Source: Phlebotomus papatasi
Lineage: Eukaryota > Arthropoda > Insecta > Diptera > Psychodidae
Direction of reading: 5' to 3'
Length of the DNA: 64,000 nt
Assembly: GCF_024763615.1 (NCBI RefSeq)
Contig: NW_026604778.1
Location: 1-64,000 of the forward strand
In this document: positions 43,701 through 56,161 of the stretch, one piece after another
Numbering within the stretch: the first letter of the stretch is position 1
Layout: every line of letters begins with the position of its first letter
Position numbers and translations under genes: made by a program
Notes under the pieces: generated by a model
What the model was told of the DNA's origin: nothing
Database searches by the model: none
Seen by the model: only the letters and a program-made list of their open reading frames with translations

Positions 43701-46700
43701 TGCACCAAGGCGCTTATGTACATGTTCATGAACATAAGTAGTCATCATAGAAAATTAGAACAAGTCCTACACTAACAATATTCAGCAAAACATTGGGATC
43801 TTACCATTAGACATGGTGGATTAGAAACTGCCAAAAATATTATATATAATTTCTAATAAAATGAATTATGATTTGTTTGCACCAATGCGCTTATGTACAT
43901 GTTCATGAACATAAGTAGTCATAATAGAAAATTAGAACAAGTCCTACACTAACAATATTCAGCAAAACATTGGGATCTTACCATTAGACATGGTGTATTA
44001 GAAACTGCCAAAAATATTATATATAATTTTTAATAAAATGAATTATGACTTGTTTGCACCAAGGCGCTTACGTACATGTTCATCAACATAAGTAGTCATC
44101 ATAGAAAATTAGAACAAGTCCTACACTAACAATATTCAGCAAAACATTGGGATCTTACCATTAGACATGGTGGATTAGAAACTGCCAAAAATATTAAATA
44201 TATTTTTTAATAAAATGAATTATGATTTGTTTGCAACAAGGCGCTTATGTACATGTTCATGAACATAAGTAGTCATCATAGAAAATTAAAACAAGTCCTA
44301 CACTAACAATATTCAGCAAAACATTGGGATCTTACCATTAGACATGGTGGATTAGAAACTGCCAAAAATATTAAATATATTTTTTAGTAAAATGAATTAT
44401 GATTTGTTTGCAACAAGGCGCTTATGTACATGTTCATGAACATAAGTAGTCATCATAGAAAATTAAAACAAGTCCTACACTAACAATATTCAGCAAAACA
44501 TTGGGATCTTACCATTAGACATGGTGTATTAGAAACTGCCAAAAATATTATATATAATTTTTAAATAAAATGAATTATGATTTGTTTGCACCAAGGCGCT
44601 TATGTACATGTTCATGAACATAAGTAGTCATCATAAAAAATTAGAACAAGTCCTACACTAACAATATTCAGCAAAACATTGGGATCTTACCATTAGACAT
44701 GGTGTATTAGAAACTGCCAAAAATATTATATATTATTTTTAAATAAAATGAATTATGATTTGTTTGCACCAAGGCGCTTATGTACATGTTCATGAACATA
44801 AGTAGTCATCATAAAAAATTAGAACAAGTCCTACACTAACAATATTCAGCAAAACATTGGGATCTTACCATTAGACATGGTGTATTAGAAATTGCCAAAA
44901 ATATTAAATATATTTTTTAATAAAATGAATTATGATTTGTTTGCACCAAGGCGCTTATGTACATGTTCATGAACATAAGTAGTCATCATAGAAAATTAGA
45001 ACAAGTCCTACACTAACAATATTCAGCAAAACATTGGGATCTTACCATTAGACATGGTGGATTAGAAACTGCCAAAAATATTATATATAATTTCTAATAA
45101 AATGAATTATGATTTGTTTGCACCAATGCGCTTATGTACATGTTCATGAACATAAGTAGTCATCATAGAAAATTAGAACAAGTCCTACACTAACAATATT
45201 CAGCAAAACATTGGGATCTTACCATTAGACATGGTGTATTAGAAACTGCCAAAAATATTATATATAATTTTTAATAAAATGAATTATGACTTGTTTGCAC
45301 CAAGGCGCTTACGTACATGTTCATCAACATAAGTAGTCATCATAGAAAATTAGAACAAGTCCTACACTAACAATATTCAGCAAAACATTGGGATCTTACC
45401 ATTAGACATGGTGGATTAGAAACTGCCAAAAATATTAAATATATTTTTTAATAAAATGAATTATGATTTGTTTGCAACAAGGCGCTTATGTACATGTTCA
45501 TGAACATAAGTAGTCATCATAGAAAATTAAAACAAGTCCTACACTAACAATATTCAGCAAAACATTGGGATCTTACCATTAGACATGGTGTATTAGAAAC
45601 TGCCAAAAATATTAAATATATTTTTTAATAAAATGAATTATGATTTGTTTGCACCAAGGCGCTTATGTACATGTTCATGAACATAAGTAGTCATCATAGA
45701 AAATTAGAACAAGTCCTACACTAACAATATTCAGCAAAACATTGGGATCTTACCATTAGACATGGTGGATTAGAAACTGCCAAAAATATTAAATATATTT
45801 TTTAATAAAATGAATTATGATTTGTTTGCACCAAGGCGCTTATGTACATGTTCATGAACATAAGTAGTCATCATAGAAAATTAGAACAAGTCCTACACTA
45901 ACAATATTCAGCAAAACATTGGGATCTTACCATTAGACATGGTGTATTAGAAACTGCCAAAAATATTATATATAATTTTTAATAAAATGAATTATGACTT
46001 GTTTGCACCAAGGCGCTTACGTACATGTTCATCAACATAAGTAGTCATCATAGAAAATTAGAACAAGTCCTACACTAACAATATTCAGCAAAACATTGGG
46101 ATCTTACCATTAGACATGGTGTATTAGAAACTGCCAAAAATATTATATATAATTTTTAATAAAATGAATTATGACTTGTTTGCACCAAGGCGCTTACGTA
46201 CATGTTCATCAACATAAGTAGTCATCATAGAAAATTAGAACAAGTCCTACACTAACAATATTCAGCAAAACATTGGGATCTTACCATTAGACATGGTGGA
46301 TTAGAAACTGCCAAAAATATCAAATATATTTTTTAGTAAAATGAATTATGATTTGTTTGCAACAAGGCGCTTATGTACATGTTCATGAACATAAGTAGTC
46401 ATCATAGAAAATTAAAACAAGTCCTACACTAACAATATTCAGCAAAACATTGGGATCTTACGATTAGACATTGTGTATTAGAAACTGCCAAAAATATTAT
46501 ATATAATTTTTAAATAAAATGAATTATGATTTGTTTGCACCAAGGCGCTTATGTACATGTTCATGAACATAAGTAGTCATCATAAAAAATTAGAACAAGT
46601 CCTGCACTAACAATATTCAGCAAAACATTGGGATCTTACGATTAGACATGGTGTATTAGAAACTGCCAAAAATATTAAATATATTTTTTAATAAAATGAA

Positions 46701-49700
46701 TTATGATTTGTTTGCACCAAGGCGCTTATGTACATGTTCATGAACATAAGTAGTCATCATAGAAAATTAGAACAAGTCCTACACTAACAATATTCAGCAA
46801 AACATTGGGATCTTACCATTAGACATGATGGATTAGAAACTGCCAAAAATATTAAATATATTTTTTAATAAAATGAATTATGATTTGTTCGCACCTAGGC
46901 GCTTATGTACATGTTCATGAACATAAGTAGTCATCATAGAAAATTAGAACAAGTCCTACACTCCAAAAATATTAAATATATTTTTTAATAAAATGAATTA
47001 TGATTTGTTTGCACCAAGGCGCTTATGTACATGTTCATGAACATAAGTAGTCATAATAGAAAATTAGAACAAGTCCTACACTAACAATATTCAGCAAAAC
47101 ATTGGGATCTTACCATTAGACATGGTGTATTAGAAACTGCCAAAAATATTATATATAATTTTTAATAAAATGAATTATGACTTGTTTGCACCAAGGCGCT
47201 TATGTACATGTTCATCAACATAAGTAGTCATCATAGAAAATTAGAACAAGTCCTACACTAACAATATTCAGCAAAACATTGGGATCTTACCATTAGACAT
47301 GGTGGATTAGAAACTGCCAAAAATATTAAATATATTTTTTAGTAAAATGAATTATGATTTGTTTGCAACAAGGCGCTTATGTACATGTTCATGAACATAA
47401 GTAGTCATCATAGAAAATTAAAACAAGTCCTACACTAACAATATTCAGCAAAACATTGGGATCTTACCATTAGACATGGTGTATTAGAAACTGCCAAAAA
47501 TATTATATATAATTTTTAAATAAAATGAATTATGATTTGTTTGCACCAAGGCGCTTATGTACATGTTCATGAACATAAGTAGTCATCATAAAAAATTAGA
47601 ACAAGTCCTACACTAACAATATTCAGCAAAACATTGGGATCTTACCATTAGACATGGTGTATTAGAAACTGCCAAAAATATTATATATAATTTTTAAATA
47701 AAATGAATTATGATTTGTTTGCACCAAGGCGCTTATGTACATGTTCATGAACATAAGTAGTCATCATAAAAAATTAGAACAAGTCCTGCACTAACAATAT
47801 TCAGCAAAACATTGGGATCTTACCATTAGACATGGTGTATTAGAAACTGCCAAAAATAATAAATATATTTTTTAATAAAATGAATTATGATTTGTTTGCA
47901 CCAAGGCGCTTATGTACATGTTCATGAACATAAGTAGTCATCATAGAAAATTAGAACAAGTCCTACACTAACAATATTCAGCAAAACATTGGGATCTTAC
48001 CATTAGACATGATGGATTAGAAACTGCCAAAAATATTAAATATATTTTTTAATAAAATGAATTATGATTTGTTCGCACCTAGGCGCTTATGTACATGTTC
48101 ATGAACATAAGTAGTCATCATAGAAAATTAGAACAAGTCCTACACTCCAAAAATATTAAATATATTTTTTAATAAAATGAATTATGATTTGTTTGCACCA
48201 AGGCGCTTATGTACATGTTCATGAACATAAGTAGTCATAATAGAAAATTAGAACAAGTCCTACACTAACAATATTCAGCAAAACATTGGGATCTTACCAT
48301 TAGACATGGTGTATTAGAAACTGCCAAAAATATTATATATAATTTTTAATAAAATGAATTATGACTTGTTTGCACCAAGGCGCTTATGTACATGTTCATC
48401 AACATAAGTAGTCATCATAGAAAATTAGAACAAGTCCTACACTAACAATATTCAGCAAAACATTGGGATCTTACCATTAGACATGGTGGATTAGAAACTG
48501 CCAAAAATATTAAATATATTTTTTAGTAAAATGAATTATGATTTGTTTGCAACAAGGCGCTTATGTACATGTTCATGAACATAAGTAGTCATCATAGAAA
48601 ATTAAAACAAGTCCTACACTAACAATATTCAGCAAAACATTGGGATCTTACCATTAGACATGGTGTATTAGAAACTGCCAAAAATATTAAATATATTTTT
48701 TAATAAAATGAATTATGATTTGTTTGCACCAAGGCGCTTATGTACATGTTCATGAACATAAGTAGTCATCATAGAAAATTAGAACAAGTCCTACACTAAC
48801 AATATTCAGCAAAACATTGGGATCTTACCATTAGACATGGTGTATTAGAAACTGCCAAAAATATTATATATAATTTTTAAATAAAATGAATTATGATTTG
48901 TTTGCACCAAGGCGCTTATGTACATGTTCATGAACATAAGTAGTCATCATAAAAAATTAGAACAAGTCCTACACTAACAATATTCAGCAAAACATTGGGA
49001 TCTTACCATTAGACATGGTGTATTAGAAATTGCCAAAAATATTAAATATATTTTTTAATAAAATGAATTATGATTTGTTTGCACCAAGGCGCTTATGTAC
49101 ATGTTCATGAACATAAGTAGTCATCATAGAAAATTAGAACAAGTCCTACACTAACAATATTCAGCAAAACATTGGGATCTTACCATTAGACATGGTGGAT
49201 TAGAAACTGCCAAAAATATTATATATAATTTCTAATAAAATGAATTATGATTTGTTTGCACCAATGCGCTTATGTACATGTTCATGAACATAAGTAGTCA
49301 TCATAGAAAATTAGAACAAGTCCTACACTAACAATATTCAGCAAAACATTGGGATCTTACCATTAGACATGGTGTATTAGAAACTGCCAAAAATATTATA
49401 TATAATTTTTAATAAAATGAATTATGACTTGTTTGCACCAAGGCGCTTACGTACATGTTCATCAACATAAGTAGTCATCATAGAAAATTAGAACAAGTCC
49501 TACACTAACAATATTCAGCAAAACATTGGGATCTTACCATTAGACATGGTGGATTAGAAACTGCCAAAAATATTAAATATATTTTTTAATAAAATGAATT
49601 ATGATTTGTTTGCAACAAGGCGCTTATGTACATGTTCATGAACATAAGTAGTCATCATAGAAAATTAAAACAAGTCCTACACTAACAATATTCAGCAAAA

Positions 49701-51361
49701 CATTGGGATCTTACCATTAGACATGGTGGATTAGAAACTGCCAAAAATATTAAATATATTTTTTAGTAAAATGAATTATGATTTGTTTGCAACAAGGCGC
49801 TTATGTACATGTTCATGAACATAAGTAGTCATCATAGAAAATTAAAACAAGTCCTACACTAACAATATTCAGCAAAACATTGGGATCTTACCATTAGACA
49901 TGGTGTATTAGAAACTGCCAAAAATATTATATATAATTTTTAAATAAAATGAATTATGATTTGTTTGCACCAAGGCGCTTATGTACATGTTCATGAACAT
50001 AAGTAGTCATCATAAAAAATTAGAACAAGTCCTACACTAACAATATTCAGCAAAACATTGGGATCTTACCATTAGACATGGTGTATTAGAAACTGCCAAA
50101 AATATTATATATAATTTTTAAATAAAATGAATTATGATTTGTTTGCACCAAGGCGCTTATGTACATGTTCATGAACATAAGTAGTCATCATAAAAAATTA
50201 GAACAAGTCCTACACTAACAATATTCAGCAAAACATTGGGATCTTACCATTAGACATGGTGTATTAGAAATTGCCAAAAATATTAAATATATTTTTTAAT
50301 AAAATGAATTATGATTTGTTTGCACCAAGGCGCTTATGTACATGTTCATGAACATAAGTAGTCATCATAGAAAATTAGAACAAGTCCTACACTAACAATA
50401 TTCAGCAAAACATTGGGATCTTACCATTAGACATGGTGGATTAGAAACTGCCAAAAATATTATATATAATTTCTAATAAAATGAATTATGATTTGTTTGC
50501 ACCAATGCGCTTATGTACATGTTCATGAACATAAGTAGTCATCATAGAAAATTAGAACAAGTCCTACACTAACAATATTCAGCAAAACATTGGGATCTTA
50601 CCATTATACATGGTGTATTAGAAACTGCCAAAAATATTATATATAATTTTTAATAAAATGAATTATGACTTGTTTGCACCAAGGCGCTTACGTACATGTT
50701 CATCAACATAAGTAGTCATCATAGAAAATTAGAACAAGTCCTACACTAACAATATTCAGCAAAACATTGGGATCTTACCATTAGACATGGTGGATTAGAA
50801 ACTGCCAAAAATATTAAATATATTTTTTAATAAAATGAATTATGATTTGTTTGCAACAAGGCGCTTATGTACATGTTCATGAACATAAGTAGTCATCATA
50901 GAAAATTAAAACAAGTCCTACACTAACAATATTCAGCAAAACATTGGGATCTTACCATTAGACATGGTGTATTAGAAACTGCCAAAAATATTAAATATAT
51001 TTTTTAATAAAATGAATTATGATTTGTTTGCACCAAGGCGCTTATGTACATGTTCATGAACATAAGTAGTCATCATAGAAAATTAGAACAAGTCCTACAC
51101 TAACAATATTCAGCAAAACATTGGGATCTTACCATTAGACATGGTGGATTAGAAACTGCCAAAAATAATAAATATATTTTTTAATAAAATGAATTATGAT
51201 TTGTTTGCACCAAGGCGCTTATGTACATGTTCATGAACATAAGTAGTCATCATAGAAAATTAGAACAAGTCCTACACTAACAATATTCAGCAAAACATTG
51301 GGATCTTACCATTAGACATGGTGTATTAGAAACTGCCAAAAATATTAAATATATTTTTTAA
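40740..51361 (+). repeat. Tandem duplication of a 5,379-bp satellite block
   Basis: Rare variants recur at one fixed offset of 5,379 bp: gttcgcacc at 41508/46887 and 42692/48071, ttacgattagacat at 41082/46461, and the gacatggtgg before a tagtaaaatg monomer at 40911/46290. The two copies run from about 40.74 kb to 46.12 kb and from 46.12 kb to the Penelope-like insertion. Each comprises about 31 monomers, two of them 120-bp deletion units. A few differences separate the copies (for example a tcaaatatat variant at 46320), so the duplication is recent but not exact. Confidence 0.75.
51349..51361 (+). repeat. Left target-site duplication of the Penelope-like insertion
   Basis: atatattttttaa, satellite sequence directly before the inserted arm; the same 13 bases recur at 52887-52899 directly after the insertion. 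Confidence 0.8.
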
Positions 51362-51417
51362 CAGGAAATAGACGGAGACACTGAACCTTTCTTGATTTTC
51401 ACAATTTTATTCTCTAC

Positions 51418-51449
51418 GACGTTTCGAGGATGGATGTCCTCTTCATCAG
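51418..51449 (-). ncRNA. Hammerhead ribozyme-like motif, left copy
   Basis: On the minus strand: CTGATGA (51449-51443), a stem-loop whose arms pair gagga/tcctc, GAAAC, then GTC ending at 51418, the conserved core order of a type I hammerhead. Such motifs are known in terminal repeats of Penelope-like elements. GAAAC directly abuts GTC, so stem III has no loop and self-cleavage as a monomer is doubtful; dimer action is possible. Confidence 0.6.
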
Positions 51450-51647
51450 GTCTACAATTCAATTGAACAATTTTTAGAAAATCACTTCTATCAAAAATAT
51501 TATGAATTTTCTTTTCCTTACATCGAATATGGCAGGGAAAATCACGTACAGGTGGGAGTTGTTACACTGCACTTGAACTTTGATCACAATTTGATCTGTG
51601 ATGTTCACCATTCGACTGACCGACACAGAATGAGCTCTCCTTTGAGA

Positions 51648-52127
51648 TCAATTTTCATCACAGCTGTGAAATCCATCTTCCCTTGTTGCATTAGTATGTT
51701 GTTGTCTCATTTTTACTCGTTGTAAGAGCGAGGTGTAGATGGTGTTGATCCCTTCCGTATCAGCTTTTCTGTTGATCGTGTGTTGTTTGTGTATGTGAAT
51801 GTAGAGCATCTCTAAATACTCAAGCCTTCTGTTGTGCTCACACTTGTCCAGAATTTCAGCTGAATCAAACTGAAACCGGTGCTGCATTTCTCTGGCATGA
51901 GTCACCAGGGCTGTGGCGTCACTTCTTTCTTCTTGATTTGGGTTGATCTGAGTGATGCTCCTCTTGTGTTGGTAAAGCCGGTCTTTTAATCTCTGCGTTG
52001 TTTTTCCAACATACACCTTATCACACTCACATGGGATGGAGTAAACAACTCCACTTTCCATTAATGGGTCAATCTTGTTTTTGAGATCATAGCATTTAAA
52101 TGCAACAACACAAATTCGGCAATGCAC
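51648..52127 (-). pseudogene. GIY-YIG endonuclease domain of Penelope-like element (left copy)
   Basis: C-terminal part of the Penelope-like polyprotein. GVVYSIPCECDKVYVGKT contains the GIY-YIG core (VVY...VYVG) with the CxC variant typical of Penelope endonucleases. RLKDRLYQHK supplies the catalytic-arginine region, and HNRRLEYLEMLYIH provides the distal Glu. The endonuclease would nick target DNA for priming. The frame has no ATG start and is 5'-truncated at the central spacer; it ends in a natural stop before a 3' region of about 200 bp with the ribozyme motif. Same protein as the right copy plus 13 extra N-terminal residues. Confidence 0.85.
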
Positions 52128-52571
52128 ACTGATCTCAAAAACAAGATTGACCCATTAATGGAAAGTGGAGTTGTTTACTCCATCCCATGTGAGTGTGATA
52201 AGGTGTATGTTGGAAAAACAACGCAGAGATTAAAAGACCGGCTTTACCAACACAAGAGGAGCATCACTCAGATCAACCCAAATCAAGAAGAAAGAAGTGA
52301 CGCCACAGCCCTGGTGACTCATGCCAGAGAAATGCAGCACCGGTTTCAGTTTGATTCAGCTGAAATTCTGGACAAGTGTGAGCACAACAGAAGGCTTGAG
52401 TATTTAGAGATGCTCTACATTCACATACACAAACAACACACGATCAACAGAAAAGCTGATACGGAAGGGATCAACACCATCTACACCTCGCTCTTACAAC
52501 GAGTAAAAATGAGACAACAACATACTAATGCAACAAGGGAAGATGGATTTCACAGCTGTGATGAAAATTGA
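52122..52571 (+). pseudogene. GIY-YIG endonuclease domain of Penelope-like element (right copy)
   Basis: Residue-for-residue the same as the left copy from DLKNKIDPL onward. It starts at an ATG that arises by chance in the 40-bp spacer (MHT, then the truncated domain), so it is the only one of the pair with a complete ATG-to-stop frame of 149 aa. The GIY-YIG motif is at about residues 17-33. Without the reverse transcriptase it cannot mobilise itself, but an endonuclease-only peptide could be made if the region is transcribed (inference). Confidence 0.85.
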
Positions 52572-52769
52572 TCTCAAAGGAGAGCTCATTCTGTGTCGGT
52601 CAGTCGAATGGTGAACATCACAGATCAAATTGTGATCAAAGTTCAAGTGCAGTGTAACAACTCCCACCTGTACGTGATTTTCCCTGCCATATTCGATGTA
52701 AGGAAAAGAAAATTCATAATATTTTTGATAGAAGTGATTTTCTAAAAATTGTTCAATTGAATTGTAGAC

Positions 52770-52801
52770 CTGATGAAGAGGACATCCATCCTCGAAACGT
52801 C
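52770..52801 (+). ncRNA. Hammerhead ribozyme-like motif, right copy
   Basis: CTGATGA (52770-52776), helix II arms gagga/tcctc, GAAAC (52794-52798) and GTC (52799-52801). It is the exact mirror of the left motif, about 200 bp downstream of the endonuclease stop, as expected for the Penelope-like terminal repeat. Stem III is minimal, so activity is uncertain. Confidence 0.6.
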
Positions 52802-54189
52802 GTAGAGAATAAAATTGTGAAAATCAAGAAAGGTTCAGTGTCTCCGTCTATTTCCTGCTACATTCTGTCGAACCGAAATTCTTCTGATATATTTTTTAAT
52901 AAAATGAATTATGATTTGTTTGCACCAAGGCGCTTATGTACATGTTCATGAACATAAGTAGTCATCATAAAAAATTAGAACAAGTCCTACACTAACAATA
53001 TTCAGCAAAACATTGGGATCTTACCATTAGACATGGTGTATTAGAAACTGCCAAAAATATTAAATATATTTTTTAATAAAATGAATTATGATTTGTTTGC
53101 ACCAAGGCGCTTATGTACATGTTCATGAACATAAGTAGTCATCATAGAAAATTAGAACAAGTCCTACACTAACAATATTCAGCAAAACATTGGGATCTTA
53201 CCATTAGACATGATGGATTAGAAACTGCCAAAAATATTAAATATATTTTTTAATAAAATGAATTATGATTTGTTTGCACCTAGGCGCTTATGTACATGTT
53301 CATGAACATAAGTAGTCATCATAGAAAATTAGAACAAGCCCTACACTCCAAAAATATTAAATATATTTTTTAATAAAATGAATTATGATTTGTTTGCACC
53401 AAGGCGCTTATGTACATGTTCATGAACATAAGTAGTCATAATAGAAAATTAGAACAAGTCCTACACTAACAATATTCAGCAAAACATTGGGATCTTACCA
53501 TTAGACATGGTGTATTAGAAACTGCCAAAAATATTATATATAATTTTTAAATAAAATGAATTATGATTTGTTTGCACCAAGGCGCTTACGTACATGTTCA
53601 TCAACATGAGTAGTCACCATAGAAAATTAGAACAAGTCCTACGCTAACAATATTCAGCAAAACATTGGGATCTTACCATTAGACATGGTGGATTAGAAAC
53701 CGCCAAAAATATTATATATAATTTTTAATAAAATGAATTATGATTTGTTTGCACCAAGACGCTTATGTAGATGTTCATGAACATAAGTAGTCGTCATAGA
53801 AAATTAGAACAAGTCCTACACTAACAATATTCAGCAAAACATTGGGATCTTACCATTAGACATGGTGTTTTAGAAACTGCCAAAAATTTTAAATATATTT
53901 TTTAATAAAATGAATTATGATTTGTTTGCACCAAGGCGCTTATGTACATGTTCATGAACATAAGTAGTCGTCATAGAAAATTAGAACAAGTCCTACACTA
54001 ACAATATTCAGCAAAACATTGGGATCTTACCATTAGACATGGTGGATTAGAAACTGCCAAAAATATTATATATAATTTTTAATAAAATGAATTATGATTT
54101 GTTTGCACCAAGGCGCTTATGTACATGTTCATGAACATAAGTAGTCATCATAGAAAATTAGAACAAGTCCTACACTAACAATATTCAGC

Positions 54190-56000
54190 AAAAAATTGGG
54201 ATCTTACCATTAGATATGGTGGATTAGAAACTGCCAAAAATATTATATATAATTTCTAATAAAATGAATTATGATTTGTTTGCACCAAGGCGCTTATGTA
54301 CATGTTCATGAACATAAGTAGTCATCATAGAAAATTAGAACAAGTTCTACACTAACAATATTCAGCAAAACATTGGGATCTTACCATTAGACATGGTGTT
54401 TTAGAAACTGCCAAAAATATTAAATATATTTTTTAATAAAATGAATTATGATTTGTTTGCACCTAGGCGCTTATGTACATGTTCATGAACATAAGTAGTC
54501 ATCATAGAAAATTAGAACAAGTCCTACGCTAACAATATTCAGCAAAACATTGGGATCTTACCATTAGACATGGTGGATTAGAAACTGCCAAAAATATTAT
54601 ATATAATTTTTAATAAAATGAATTATGATTTGTTTGCACCAAGGCGCTTATGTACATGTTCATGAACATAAGTAGTCATCATAGAAAATTAGAACAAGTC
54701 CTACACTAACAATATTCAGCAAAAAATTGGGATCTTACCATTAGATATGGTGGATTAGAAACTGCCAAAAATATTATATATAATTTCTAATAAAATGAAT
54801 TATGATTTGTTTGCACCAAGGCGCTTATGTACATGTTCATGAACATAAGTAGTCATCATAGAAAATTAGAACAAGTTCTACACTAACAATATTCAGCAAA
54901 ACATTGGGATCTTACCATTAGACATGGTGGATTAGAAACTGCCAAAAATTTTAAATATATTTTTTAATAAAATGAATTATGATTTGTTTGCACCAAGGCG
55001 CTTATGTACATGTTCATGAACATAAGTAGTCGTCATAGAAAATTAGAACAAGTCCTACACTAACAATATTCAGCAAAACATTGGGATCTTACCATTAGAC
55101 ATGGTGCATTAGAAACTGCCAAAAATATTATATATAATTTTTAATAAAATGAATTATGATTTGTTTGCACCAAGGCGCTTATGTACATGTTCATGAACAT
55201 AAGTAGTCATCATAGAAAATTAGAACAAGTCCTACACTAACAATATTCAGCAAAAAATTGGGATCTTACCATTAGATATGGTGGATTAGAAACTGCCAAA
55301 AATATTATATATAATTTCTAATAAAATGAATTATGATTTGTTTGCACCAAGGCGCTTATGTACATGTTCATGAACATAAGTAGTCATCATAGAAAATTAG
55401 AACAAGTTCTACACTAACAATATTCAGCAAAACATTGGGATCTTACCATTAGACATGGTGGATTAGAAACTGCCAAAAATAATAAATATATTTTTTAATA
55501 AAATGAATTATGATTTGTTTGCACCAAGGCGCTTATGTACATGTTCATGAACATAAGTAGTCATCATAGAAAATTAGAACAAGTCCTACACTAACAATAT
55601 TCAGCAAAACATTGGGATCTTACCATTAGACATGGTGTATTAGAAACTGCCAAAAATATTATATATAATTTTTAATAAAATGAATTATGATTTGTTTGCA
55701 CCAAGGCGCTTATGTACATGTTCATGAACATAAGTAGTCATCATAGAAAATTAGAACAAGTCCTACACTAACAATATTCAGCAAAAAATTGGGATCTTAC
55801 CATTAGATATGGTGGATTAGAAACTGCCAAAAATATTATATATAATTTCTAATAAAATGAATTATGATTTGTTTGCACCAAGGCGCTTATGTACATGTTC
55901 ATGAACATAAGTAGTCATCATAGAAAATTAGAACAAGTTCTACACTAACAATATTCAGCAAAACATTGGGATCTTACCATTAGACATGGTGTTTTAGAAA
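54190..56000 (+). repeat. 531-bp (3-monomer) higher-order repeat
   Basis: The diagnostic variant aaaaaattggg (with gatatggtgg just after) starts at 54190, 54721, 55252 and 55783, exactly 531 bp apart each time, i.e. 3 x 177. The linked variants tctaataaaatg and caagttctacac follow at the same phase in each unit. The same variant block appears singly near 30990 and 60394. Confidence 0.85.
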
Positions 56001-56161
56001 CTGCCAAAAATATTAAATATATTTTTTAATAAAATGAATTATGATTTGTTTGCACCTAGGCGCTTATGTACATGTTCATGAACATAAGTAGTCATCATAG
56101 AAAATTAGAACAAGTCCTACACTAACAATATTCAGCAAAACATTGGGATCTTACCATTAGA

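Larger units (their letters stand above)
33609..51361 (+). repeat. 177-bp satellite, array 3 (largest)
   Basis: About 100 head-to-tail monomers over 17.7 kb. Several 120-bp deletion monomers (cctacactccaaaaatatt joints near 34422, 35960, 40400, 41583, 42767, 46970 and 48146) mark higher-order units. Two main subfamilies alternate: cttatgtac...catgaacat and cttacgtac...catcaacat. The array is broken at 51361 by a Penelope-like insertion that duplicated 13 bp of satellite. Confidence 0.95.
51362..52886. mobile_element. Penelope-like element 3' ends in snap-back inverted pair
   Basis: Two copies of the 3' part of a Penelope-like retroelement lie head to head: left arm 51362-52089 and right arm 52130-52857, each 728 bp and identical wherever I compared them, with a 40-bp spacer. 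The spacer continues the coding frame of the left (minus-strand) copy, so the left copy is 40 bp longer at its 5' break. The right copy carries 29 further bases (52858-52886) at its 3' side. Each arm contains a GIY-YIG endonuclease frame and a hammerhead-like motif pointing outward. The reverse transcriptase is absent. A 13-bp satellite duplication flanks the whole, so the pair was inserted as one event. Confidence 0.85.

Noticed and set aside
52757..52951. Plus-strand frame over the right ribozyme motif
   Set aside because: It runs from Penelope-like 3' non-coding DNA into satellite; accidental.
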